A DNA stretch of 8,441 nucleotides, taken from contig JBKJTP010000149.1 of the NCBI GenBank assembly GCA_046590195.1, positions 1 to 8,441 of the forward strand, in the 5' to 3' direction. A program made the position numbers and the translations under genes. The notes under the pieces were generated by a model. It had not been told where the DNA came from and made no database searches. It saw nothing but the letters and a program-made list of their open reading frames with translations. Within the stretch, counting starts at the first letter, position 1. Every line of letters starts with the position of its first letter. This stretch comes from JBKJTP01 sp046590195 (GTDB lineage: Bacteria > Bacteroidota > Ignavibacteria > Palsa-1295). Positions 1 to 6,159 of the stretch are shown here, in pieces.

Positions 1-177
1 TGTCATCCCGAGCGTAGCGGAAGTCGCTTTAGCGACGATGCGGAGTCGAGGGACCTCCCAGCTGAGAGAAGCTCTCCATCGGGTAGCCCTTAGCGGCTGC
101 CATTTGCGACCATTATCTCCGCCGAGAGGTCCCTCGACTCCGTGCTTCGCTTCGCTACGCACTCGCTCGGGATGACA
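1..177. repeat. Compound inverted-repeat element (two convergent copies of an interspersed repeat)
   Basis: The first 14 bases, TGTCATCCCGAGCG, are the exact reverse complement of 164-177. A second perfect pair is CGGAGTCGAGGGACCTC at 41-57 against 126-142. Between these arms the two sides diverge: the left carries a small hairpin (GTCGC 23-27 / GCGAC 32-36), the right a CTTCGC-rich segment. The centre (58-123) holds another short hairpin (GAGAG 64-68 / CTCTC 72-76) and no reading frame of note. The TGTCATCCCGAGCG...GAGGGACCTC wording resembles interspersed intergenic repeats seen in many bacterial genomes. The best reading is two head-to-head copies, or one MITE-like element with terminal inverted repeats. 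The window begins exactly at the left end, so a target-site duplication cannot be tested. A transcript through it would fold into a long hairpin. The inverted repeat is certain; its nature as a mobile element is inferred. Confidence 0.8.
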
Positions 178-220
178 TATCTTTTAGAGTGGATTCCGAC
201 CCAAATCGATTTTCCCTTCC

Positions 221-228
221 TATTTTTG
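221..228 (+). promoter_or_regulatory. Candidate Bacteroidota-type -7 box (TATTTTTG)
   Basis: TATTTTTG fits the TAnnTTTG -7 consensus of Bacteroidota promoters and ends 10 bases before the ATG of the STAS gene. If used, it would give an almost leaderless mRNA. No good TTTG -33 element stands 19-21 bases upstream, so the call rests on one box only. Confidence 0.3.
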
Positions 229-238
229 CCATAACACT

Positions 239-589
239 ATGGTAGCAAACTTTCAACACAACGGAGACACGCTCGAGGCAAAGCTCGAGGGCGATCTCAT
301 CGGCGGCGCTGATTCGCTCAGCTTCGCTAAGTCGCTCCGCGAGGCTATGGCCTCGGCGGGGGATCTCAAGCGTATCGTCATCAATGTCCGCGGCGTGGAG
401 TTCGTGAACTCCTCTGGGCTGGGCATGCTCCTGGCAGCACGGCAAACGGCGCAGGAAGCGGGCGCATCGCTCGAAGTAGCAGAGCCGGGTGAACAGCTCC
501 GAAGCTTGCTCGATATCACGAAACTTTCGGATATTCTCGGCGTGAGCAGCGCTCCAGCACCAGCCTCAACCGGCAGCAGCACCGTTTAA
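239..589 (+). CDS. STAS-domain protein, anti-sigma factor antagonist type (SpoIIAA-like)
   Basis: This 116-aa protein is a single STAS domain (about residues 5-102) with a low-complexity Ser/Ala/Pro/Thr tail. Family members bind a partner-switching anti-sigma kinase and are switched off by phosphorylation of one serine; they act in the cytosol. The core signature is FVNSSGLGML at residues 55-64, matching the SpoIIAA loop around its phosphorylated serine; by alignment the acceptor here would be Ser59. The Asp usual just before the two serines is Asn57. The length matches single-domain members. No kinase, phosphatase or sigma factor lies nearby, so its partners must be encoded elsewhere. The ATG at 239 has no Shine-Dalgarno sequence but follows a TATTTTTG box closely. 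The gene sits between two interspersed repeats, about 210 bp ahead of purA, and is probably transcribed alone. Family is clear; the pathway it controls cannot be told. Confidence 0.9.
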   Translation: MVANFQHNGDTLEAKLEGDLIGGADSLSFAKSLREAMASAGDLKRIVINVRGVEFVNSSGLGMLLAARQTAQEAGASLEVAEPGEQLRSLLDITKLSDILGVSSAPAPASTGSSTV

Positions 590-700
590 TAAATTGTAAC
601 ACAGAGCGTCGGGCGCCGTAATTGCGCCAGGACGCATTTCGCATTTCGCGTAGCGTTTCCCACCTCTTTGAAAAAAGACCCGTAGAACTTCTGATGTCCT

Positions 701-761
701 CAGGAGATTGCTTCGTCGGGATCTCAATGCTAGCGCATTGAGATCCCTCCTCGCAATGACA
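701..761. repeat. Interspersed REP-like repeat carrying a perfect palindrome
   Basis: On the minus strand this reads TGTCATTGCGAGGAG, then a palindromic insert, then GACGAAGCAATCTCCTG. Those two outer pieces resemble a widespread bacterial intergenic repeat in which they are normally joined by a few bases. Here the join is replaced by GGGATCTCAATGC (718-730), loop TAGC (731-734) and GCATTGAGATCCC (735-747), a hairpin with flawless 13-bp arms. It sits in the STAS-purA spacer. No T-tract follows the hairpin, so it is not a standard terminator, though it could stabilise or end transcripts. Recognition of the repeat family is from memory of its wording, not from a search. Confidence 0.65.
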
Positions 762-801
762 GGCTATGAAAGCAAGTCGTCGTGCGGTTTTTTTTTTAGC
801 C

Positions 802-2115
802 ATGCCAAACACCATTGTTCTAGGCGCCCAGTGGGGCGATGAAGGTAAGGGCAAGATCGTTGATCTCTTAGCCCAAGACGCAGACATCGTCGCGCGCTAT
901 CAAGGCGGAGCGAACGCCGGCCACACGATCATCCTTCCGGATGGACGCAAGTTCGTACTGCACCTTATTCCAAGCGGCATTTTCCATGAAGGCACGATCT
1001 GCGTGATCGGCAATGGCGTCGTCATCGATCCCGTCGCTCTGCGCGAGGAGATCGCGATGCTCGAGACGGCAGGCATCTCTGTCAAGGGACGCCTCTTCAT
1101 CTCGCATAACGCGCACTTGATCATGCCGTATCATAAGATGCTCGATCTCGCTAGCGAGCAGCGTCTTGCAAAGTCGGATAACAGCAAAGCTGTTGGTACC
1201 ACCGGACGTGGGATCGGCCCAGCATATGAGGACAAGTTCGCTCGCAAGGGTGTGCGCATCGTCGATCTACTCGACCGCGAGTCATTGCGTGAGAAGCTTC
1301 GCGTCAACATCGGCGAGAAGAACGAGCTGCTGCAAAAATTTTATGGAAGCGAAGATCTTTGCGACGTCGATAAGATGATCGCAGAGTATGAAGTCTTCGA
1401 TCAGGAGATGGATTCGTATATCACCGATACGTCGCTGTTGCTGAACCGCGCTATCAAAGAGGGCAAGTCTGTGCTGCTCGAAGGTGCGCAGGCAGCGCTG
1501 CTCGATATTGACTTCGGTACCTATCCCTATGTCACGAGTAGCAACCCGACAGCGGGTGGCGCTTGCACAGGACTTGGAATCCCGCCGACCGCGATCGATC
1601 GCGTCATCGGTGTTGCAAAGGCTTACGCTACTCGCGTTGGCAACGGACCTTTCCCGACAGAACTGCTCGATGAGACAGGCGAACGCCTGCGCACAGTCGG
1701 CGGTGAGTTCGGTGCAACGACAGGTCGCCCGCGCCGCTGCGGCTGGCTCGATGCAGTAGCGCTGCGCTACACGAACATGATCAATGGTGTATCGAGCATT
1801 GCGCTGACAAAGCTCGATGTGCTTTCGGATCTGCCAGAGGTCAAGCTCTGTACACGCTACGAGCGCACGACCGATGGTAAGCAACTCGAGCACTTCACGA
1901 CCGATCTTCGCGCGCTAGCGAACATCCGTCCGATCTACGAAAGCTACGAAGGCTGGAAGACCAGCGATCTCAAAGGCGTGACATCACGCGAAGAGCTCCC
2001 GCCGAACGTGCACAAATATCTCGCCGCGATCGAGCGCGAGATCGAGACGCCGCTGGATATTATCTCCGTTGGGGCGGGGAGGCAGGAGACTCTGGTGGAG
2101 CCGACATTTGTCTGA
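802..2115 (+). CDS. purA: Adenylosuccinate synthetase
   Basis: The enzyme joins IMP and aspartate using GTP to give adenylosuccinate, the first committed step from IMP to AMP, in the cytosol. The 437-aa product is full length for the family (about 430 aa) and carries its signatures in order: WGDEGKGK at 11-18 (GTP loop with the catalytic Asp13), GGANAGHT at 35-42 with catalytic His41, VGTTGRGIGPAYEDK at 131-145 (IMP site), LEGAQAALLDIDFGTYPYV at 226-244, TRVGNGPFPTE at 277-287, GATTGRPRRCGW at 304-315 (aspartate and IMP binding) and LTKLDVLSDLP at 335-345. The frame stays open upstream to an ATG at 766, but those 12 residues lie outside the family N-terminus and are encoded by the edge of a repeat plus a run of ten T. 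The ATG at 802, giving MPNTIVLGAQWGDEG, is therefore preferred. There is no Shine-Dalgarno sequence. The gene ends before a strong terminator and seems monocistronic. Confidence 0.97.
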   Translation: MPNTIVLGAQWGDEGKGKIVDLLAQDADIVARYQGGANAGHTIILPDGRKFVLHLIPSGIFHEGTICVIGNGVVIDPVALREEIAMLETAGISVKGRLFISHNAHLIMPYHKMLDLASEQRLAKSDNSKAVGTTGRGIGPAYEDKFARKGVRIVDLLDRESLREKLRVNIGEKNELLQKFYGSEDLCDVDKMIAEYEVFDQEMDSYITDTSLLLNRAIKEGKSVLLEGAQAALLDIDFGTYPYVTSSNPTAGGACTGLGIPPTAIDRVIGVAKAYATRVGNGPFPTELLDETGERLRTVGGEFGATTGRPRRCGWLDAVALRYTNMINGVSSIALTKLDVLSDLPEVKLCTRYERTTDGKQLEHFTTDLRALANIRPIYESYEGWKTSDLKGVTSREELPPNVHKYLAAIEREIETPLDIISVGAGRQETLVEPTFV

Positions 2116-2161
2116 ACTCGGATTACAAGGATTCGGGGAGGATTCGTCGGATTAGATTCAG

Positions 2162-2197
2162 GCGGGTCGAGAGTTATCTCGACCCGCTTTGTTTTTG
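2162..2197 (+). terminator. Rho-independent terminator of purA
   Basis: GCGGGTCGAGA (2162-2172) pairs perfectly with TCTCGACCCGC (2177-2187) around a GTTA tetraloop. The hairpin is followed at once by TTTGTTTTTG (2188-2197). It starts 47 bases after the purA stop codon. An 11-bp GC-rich stem with a T-tract is a textbook intrinsic terminator, and it separates purA from the next gene. Confidence 0.93.
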
Positions 2198-2213
2198 TGG
2201 TTCGGAGATGATG

Positions 2214-2221
2214 TAACTTTG
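2214..2221 (+). promoter_or_regulatory. Candidate Bacteroidota-type -7 box (TAACTTTG)
   Basis: TAACTTTG fits TAnnTTTG and lies 44 bases upstream of the ATG at 2266, just after the purA terminator, where a promoter for the next gene is expected. A TTTG at 2188-2191 lies 22 bases upstream, slightly more than the usual 19-21, and overlaps the terminator T-tract. Plausible but unproven. Confidence 0.35.
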
Positions 2222-2265
2222 TGTGTTATAGCATTGAAGTTGTGTTGATATAGCTTCTCCTCTGT

Positions 2266-3036
2266 ATGCTCCGAATAAAACGAACGACACTTTCTCGATT
2301 AGCGATACTCGTTGTGCTGTATCCGTGGATGGTCAGCTATACGCCTGTTGATTCGCTTGTGACGGAACTCGGGTTAAGTATTGGGGCGGGGCGTGAGGTG
2401 CGGATCTCACGTGATTGCGATGGACGTGTTGTTCGTCGGGATGAGCTTCCGTTTACCAATGTCGCGGCAGGGGTTACGCATCAGTTGTCGCCTGAAATAG
2501 GGCTCGGGCTTGCTGCTGGTTACGCAGCTGTGCGTGACGATGGTGACTGGATCGACGTGCCAATCGCTCCAACTGCCGACACAACCATCTTTCAGGATGT
2601 CAACGCATTTTATGTTAAGCCGCGCCTCACGTTCGACCTGCGTTATCTGGGTGTGAGTGTCGGGGTTGTAATCGCTACTCCAAAGCTTACGATCGCAGAT
2701 GGCAGCGTGCTGCCGTCATTCGGTTTGCGCGTTGGTAGTCGCCACGGATTTGCTTGGGAGTCGAATTACATGCAGAATGATCTCCTCGTAGGTCCAGGCT
2801 GGTTTTACACGGGATTGGCTTTCGCATTCCCAATTGGGCAAGACAAGAGCCCGAAGTATGCGCGGCTCCACTTCGGCGCCGGAGGCGGTCCCGCTCTTGC
2901 GGGCATACAGATGCACGCTGAGATACCTTTGGGTGAGATTACCATCGACCCCGGCTTCTTCTACGAACCTGAGCAGAAGAGTCATGGACTTTTTGCGAGG
3001 GTGAGATATCGATTGAACGCTCCGCCTGCTCACTAA
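2266..3036 (+). CDS. Uncharacterised secreted protein, probable outer-membrane beta-barrel
   Basis: I do not recognise a named family in this 256-aa protein. Residues 1-10 are basic (MLRIKRTTLS) and residues 11-25 hydrophobic, a signal peptide or N-terminal anchor; there is no lipobox cysteine. The rest alternates short stretches of polar and apolar residues separated by Gly/Asp/Pro turns, for example VTELGLSIGAGREV (32-45), IGLGLAAGYAAV (78-89), KPRLTFDLRYLGVSVGVVI (118-136), SFGLRVGSRHGFAWESNY (151-168), FYTGLAFAFPIG (180-191), RLHFGAGGGPAL (200-211) and GLFARVRYRL (241-250). This is the pattern of a small outer-membrane barrel of roughly 8-12 strands. The last strand is followed by NAPPAH, so the protein does not end in the aromatic residue common for barrels. 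It lies between the purA terminator and the permease genes, 182 bp ahead of the latter, and looks like a single-gene unit. The ATG at 2266 has no Shine-Dalgarno sequence. Being a real gene is likely; barrel topology is inferred and function unknown. Confidence 0.75.
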   Translation: MLRIKRTTLSRLAILVVLYPWMVSYTPVDSLVTELGLSIGAGREVRISRDCDGRVVRRDELPFTNVAAGVTHQLSPEIGLGLAAGYAAVRDDGDWIDVPIAPTADTTIFQDVNAFYVKPRLTFDLRYLGVSVGVVIATPKLTIADGSVLPSFGLRVGSRHGFAWESNYMQNDLLVGPGWFYTGLAFAFPIGQDKSPKYARLHFGAGGGPALAGIQMHAEIPLGEITIDPGFFYEPEQKSHGLFARVRYRLNAPPAH

Positions 3037-3218
3037 ACTCTACCGAGTTCAGACAATCCCCTCATCCGAGTCGGAACAGACAAGCCTTTTTATTTGTCAA
3101 AGGTGGGCAATCCTAGGTGTTGTCATTTTTCGCTGAAATAGGGCTGATTAGGGCATTTTCTCTACCTTTCTGCACCTGATTCGGCTTCCTTGTACGGCTC
3201 GTACTCTAACATCCATCG

Positions 3219-4349
3219 ATGTTCCAATACGTTGTCAGGCGTGTCCTGCTGTTCATCCCGACCCTTTTTCTCATTACCGTCATCAGCTTCGGCATCAGCC
3301 GATTAGCACCTGGCGATCCGGCTGAAATGAAAGCTGGCGTTGGCGCCGAAGGCGCGCAACGTGGTAATGCACAGCTCAATGAGACGATGATCAAGCAGAT
3401 CCGCGCTGCTTTCGATCTCGATAAGCCAATCTGGTACTGGACGATCTTTACCGACGACCGCGACGAGAACGGCCAGTTGCTTCCGCTAGGCGAGCGCATT
3501 ACATGGAAATGGAATGGCGGCGAGAACCAGTATCATCGCTGGCTCGGTCTCCCGAACGAAGACGGCAAAAAGGGTTTGCTCCAACTCGATTTTGGCAAGA
3601 GCTTCCAGGATCAGCGTCCGGTCATGGATAAGATCATGGAGCGTATGCCTGTGACGATCACGCTCTCCATCCTCGCAATTCTGATCGCTTACGTCATCGC
3701 TGTGCCGGTCGGCATCTGGTCCGCAGCACGCCCGAAGAGCAAGGCCGACAAGATCGTCAGCACATTCCTCTTTGTCATCTATTCGCTTCCGGGCTTCTGG
3801 ATCGGTACGATGCTCATCATCTTCCTCGGCGGCGGCGATTTCCTCGACTGGTTTCCGAACAGCGGACTCCACTCGATGGACTACTCTGAGGATTGGGGAT
3901 GGTGGGAATCCACGATGGATTATCTTTGGCATCTCGCACTTCCGCTCGTCGTAAGTACCTACGCCAGCCTTGCCTATCTCTCGCGTCAGATGCGCGGATC
4001 GATGCTCGAAGTTATCCGTCAGGATTACATCCGTACGGCTCGTGCAAAGGGCTTGTCAGAGCGCGTTGTTGTGCTGAAACATGCACTGCGCAACTCGCTC
4101 ATCCCGATCATCACGATGCTTGCAAGCATTTTGCCAGCTCTAGTAGGCGGATCGGTCATCGTCGAGACGATCTTCACCGTGCCGGGCATGGGCCAACTTG
4201 CCTTCCAGGCGCTGACCGCTCGCGATTATCCTGTTGTACTTGCAGAGTTCACGCTCATTGCTATCATGACGCTCGCAGGTATTCTCGTCGCAGATATTCT
4301 TTATTCTGTCGTTGATCCACGTATCTCCTTCAGCAAGAAGGCGGCGTAA
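3219..4349 (+). CDS. ABC transporter permease, OppB/DppB family (peptide-type importer)
   Basis: This 376-aa inner-membrane protein would form half of the channel of a peptide, nickel or oligosaccharide importer fed by a periplasmic binding protein. The N-terminus (MFQYVVRRVLLFIPTLFLIT, then SFGISRLAPGDPAE at 23-36) is typical of OppB/DppB. Predicted membrane segments are near 8-29, 146-168, 182-204, 236-254, 292-318 and 344-366. The cytoplasmic EAA loop, which docks on the ATPase, is DYIRTARAKGLSERVV at 269-284. It is followed by the typical HALRNSLIPI and VETIFTVPGMGQLA stretches and ends with DPRISF. The protein exceeds the usual 306-340 aa because of a roughly 70-residue polar, Trp-rich segment (about 71-140) between the first two membrane helices, facing the periplasm, and a smaller Trp/Asp-rich insert at 207-232. 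The next gene, 49 bp downstream, encodes its OppC-type partner, so the two should be cotranscribed. No start-proximal Shine-Dalgarno sequence is seen. Family is firm; substrate is unknown. Confidence 0.94.
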   Translation: MFQYVVRRVLLFIPTLFLITVISFGISRLAPGDPAEMKAGVGAEGAQRGNAQLNETMIKQIRAAFDLDKPIWYWTIFTDDRDENGQLLPLGERITWKWNGGENQYHRWLGLPNEDGKKGLLQLDFGKSFQDQRPVMDKIMERMPVTITLSILAILIAYVIAVPVGIWSAARPKSKADKIVSTFLFVIYSLPGFWIGTMLIIFLGGGDFLDWFPNSGLHSMDYSEDWGWWESTMDYLWHLALPLVVSTYASLAYLSRQMRGSMLEVIRQDYIRTARAKGLSERVVVLKHALRNSLIPIITMLASILPALVGGSVIVETIFTVPGMGQLAFQALTARDYPVVLAEFTLIAIMTLAGILVADILYSVVDPRISFSKKAA

Positions 4350-4398
4350 CCCAACTATCTACCAACGGTAGCAATACCTATAGCAAGAAGATTTTACA

Positions 4399-5631
4399 AT
4401 GGCAGATAAGAATCAACAGACGCCTAGCCTCGACCCGAAGGATAAGCCTAACGTCAACGCACCAAGCGTGACGGACATCGAGACAGAGCGCAATCGCGTT
4501 GGCAGCGAGTACATGATGGACAAGATCGAGACGAGCCAGTCGGCACCGTTGCCGATCACGCTACCAACCGGCACGATGTCGGATGAAGACCAGAAGAATG
4601 CTGCGAGCCGCAAGGCCGTAACGCAGTCGTACTGGTCGTTGGTGAAGCATCAGTTCAAGAAGAACAAGATCGCGCTTACCGCACTCTATCTTGTCTATTT
4701 CCTTTTTACGGTCGCGATCTTCGCTGATTTCCTCGCGAACGACAAGCCGATCTACGCCACACACAAGGGTGAGACCTACTTTCCAGTATTCAAGGATTAT
4801 CTTGTAGGTCTGGGTCTGGACCGCTGGAACGCTGAACTTGTCAATGCCGACTGGAAAGAGCTTGAAGCTCGCGGCGAGGTAAGCTCATCGCTGTGGCCGT
4901 TGATCAAGTACCGCGCCTCGAACCAGGATCTGATCAACAACCTGAAGCCGCCAGGAGGCGATCACCTTCTCGGTACCGATGCTATCGGACGTGATGTGCT
5001 TGCGGGTATGATACATGGATCGCGGATCGCACTCTCCGTAGGCTTCGTATCGATGTCGATCGCATTGCTCATCGGCGTTGTGCTCGGTGCGCTAGCAGGC
5101 TTCTATGGTGGATGGATCGATGTTGTGATCTCGCGTCTCGTCGAGCTTGTGCTCACGCTTCCAGTGTTCTTCCTGATCATCACTGTTGTCGCGATGTTCC
5201 AGACCGGATCTGTTTGGCTCGTGATGATCATGATCGGCTTAACAGGCTGGCCATCGATCGCACGCTTTACGCGTGGAGAATTTCTCCGCGTGCGTAATAT
5301 GGAATATGTTGCTGCAGCAACGGCGCTTGGCTTCAAGAACAATCGTGTGATCTTCCGCCACGTGCTTCCGAATGCACTGGCTCCGGTACTCGTGACGCTC
5401 GCGTTCGGTATTGCCGGTGCGATCCTGACCGAAGCTGGCTTGTCGTTCCTCGGCTTCGGCGTACCACCGACCGTTGTGACATGGGGTAGCGTGCTCGCAG
5501 ATTCTCGCGGTAACGTGAGCGCCTGGTGGCTTGCAGTGTTCCCGGGTCTGGCGATCTTCCTCGCGGTGGTCGCTTATAATCTCGTCGGTGATGGCCTTCG
5601 CGATGCACTCGATCCTCGCTTGAGAGATTAA
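4399..5631 (+). CDS. ABC transporter permease, OppC/DppC family (peptide-type importer)
   Basis: The 410-aa product is the second channel subunit, partner of the OppB-type protein encoded just upstream. A hydrophilic N-terminal tail of about 75 residues, probably cytoplasmic and disordered, precedes the OppC-type start SYWSLVKHQFKKNKIAL (77-93) and the first membrane helix (92-112). A polar periplasmic segment runs from 113 to 186. The hallmark HLLGTDAIGRDVLAGMIHG lies at 189-207, then membrane helices near 208-236, 243-266, 270-284, 327-350 and 376-397. The EAA loop is EYVAAATALGFKNNRVIFRH at 302-321, followed by VLPNALAPV; LSFLGFGVPP (348-357) and the C-terminal DALDPRLRD are also typical. 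Usual OppC length is about 300 aa, so the excess lies in the N-terminal tail and the periplasmic segment. An internal ATG at 4576 (Met60) would shorten the tail and cannot be excluded. No ATPase or binding-protein gene follows. The 3' end is part of a short direct repeat. Confidence 0.94.
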   Translation: MADKNQQTPSLDPKDKPNVNAPSVTDIETERNRVGSEYMMDKIETSQSAPLPITLPTGTMSDEDQKNAASRKAVTQSYWSLVKHQFKKNKIALTALYLVYFLFTVAIFADFLANDKPIYATHKGETYFPVFKDYLVGLGLDRWNAELVNADWKELEARGEVSSSLWPLIKYRASNQDLINNLKPPGGDHLLGTDAIGRDVLAGMIHGSRIALSVGFVSMSIALLIGVVLGALAGFYGGWIDVVISRLVELVLTLPVFFLIITVVAMFQTGSVWLVMIMIGLTGWPSIARFTRGEFLRVRNMEYVAAATALGFKNNRVIFRHVLPNALAPVLVTLAFGIAGAILTEAGLSFLGFGVPPTVVTWGSVLADSRGNVSAWWLAVFPGLAIFLAVVAYNLVGDGLRDALDPRLRD

Positions 5632-5656
5632 TTTTTGACTGGCGTGAGAGATTAAT
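5621..5656 (+). repeat. 12-bp direct repeat at the 3' end of the OppC-type gene
   Basis: TGAGAGATTAAT occurs at 5621-5632, covering the last codons and the TAA stop, and again exactly at 5645-5656, 24 bases on. It looks like a small duplication of the gene end. The second copy also forms the palindrome AGATTAATCT (5649-5658). No function is evident. Confidence 0.6.
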
Positions 5657-5702
5657 CTAGACGTTAGCTTTTCTACGCAGTATTAGCGTATGATGATGTT
5701 TG

Positions 5703-5805
5703 TCGGTGCATGTAACCCTTTGCGGGGTGCGCCGTAGGCCGTCGCAACCCCGAGCTTACCCAAGTACGGAAGGGGCCCAGAGGCACCTGTTTCAGATCAC
5801 TGAAA
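5703..5805 (+). ncRNA. Possible structured RNA of unknown class
   Basis: Three nested or adjacent helices can be drawn. An outer helix pairs GGTGC (5705-5709) with GCACC (5783-5787). A strong inner hairpin pairs CGGGGTGCG (5723-5731) with CGCAACCCCG (5743-5752), nine pairs with one bulged A. A third hairpin pairs TTTCAG (5790-5795) with CTGAAA (5800-5805) around ATCA. The CCCC at 5748-5751 can instead pair with GGGG at 5772-5775, which would open the inner hairpin; that gives two exclusive folds. The sequence does not match SRP, tmRNA, RNase P, or a riboswitch consensus I can recall. Strand is assumed from the surrounding genes. Short helices like these also arise by chance, so this is a candidate only. 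Confidence 0.25.
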
Positions 5806-6104
5806 ATTGAGGGTGAACTCGGAACCAAACGACCGCAAAATCATTGACAACTCGCATATACAGCATCTTTGCTTTATCGAATTGCACGCGTCACCCGGGC
5901 CGTCTTTCCTGACTACCCCGCGCTCGTAATTAGCTGTCTCTTCATCCGTGTTTCGTCACCTGTTGTCCAACATCTGACCCCATAGACGCTCCTGAAAGAA
6001 GCTCCTGATTACTACGCCCAATACTCGCATCACTCGCTGACGAAGCTCTCTTGAGATTCCGAATCTGCTGTAACGATTATACAATTTTCTTTTAACAAGT
6101 TTAT

Positions 6105-6132
6105 ACGTTCGCCGTTGTTTCCCGACGAACGT
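6105..6132. promoter_or_regulatory. Inverted repeat upstream of the DUF2795-type gene (possible operator or leader hairpin)
   Basis: ACGTTCG (6105-6111) and CGAACGT (6126-6132) are perfect 7-bp inverted arms with a 14-base spacer, ending 27 bases before the ATG at 6160. The position suits an operator or a hairpin in the 5' leader. There is no direct evidence for a bound protein. Confidence 0.3.
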
Positions 6133-6159
6133 TTACGCGACCCTATTACAACCTAGACT

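Larger units (their letters stand above)
5632..6159. other. 528-bp gene-free region between the permease pair and the DUF2795-type gene
   Basis: No credible reading frame is found on either strand; the longest peptides I can read are about 15 aa (+, from 5690) and 31 aa (-, about 5892-5797). The first part (5674-5830) is rich in inverted repeats and is listed separately as a possible structured RNA. The middle (about 5890-6055) is pyrimidine-rich on the + strand and includes the direct repeat GCTCCTGA (5988-5995 and 6001-6008). The last part (6060-6130) is AT-rich, contains a TTATAC and a TATACG stretch, and holds an inverted repeat just ahead of the next gene, so it probably contains that gene's promoter. 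No clear rho-independent terminator follows the OppC-type gene; TTTTT at 5632-5636 lacks a convincing stem. Confidence 0.7.

Noticed and set aside
516..887. 123-codon minus-strand frame across the repeat and the start of purA
   Set aside because: It is built from the STAS gene end, a repeat element and the purA start read backwards; nothing supports it as a gene.
1282..1893. 203-codon minus-strand frame inside purA
   Set aside because: It lies wholly within a gene with all its catalytic motifs on the + strand, and its Cys/Arg-rich translation looks like a shadow.
2492..3145. 13-mer CTGAAATAGGGCT shared by 2492-2504 and 3133-3145
   Set aside because: One such match is expected about by chance in a window this long, and the contexts (coding and intergenic) are unrelated.
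5690..5737. 15-codon + frame starting with three Met codons
   Set aside because: Too short, and it lies within the candidate RNA structure; no support for translation.
5703..5830. SRP RNA, riboswitch or other known RNA in the gene-free region
   Set aside because: The GGAA at 5768-5771 recalls the SRP tetraloop, but the flanking CAGG/AGCA internal loop is missing; no TPP, cobalamin, SAM, FMN or c-di-GMP core could be matched.
5797..5892. 31-codon minus-strand peptide (GTG start) in the gene-free region
   Set aside because: Short, no ribosome site, and no feature beyond a few hydrophobic residues.
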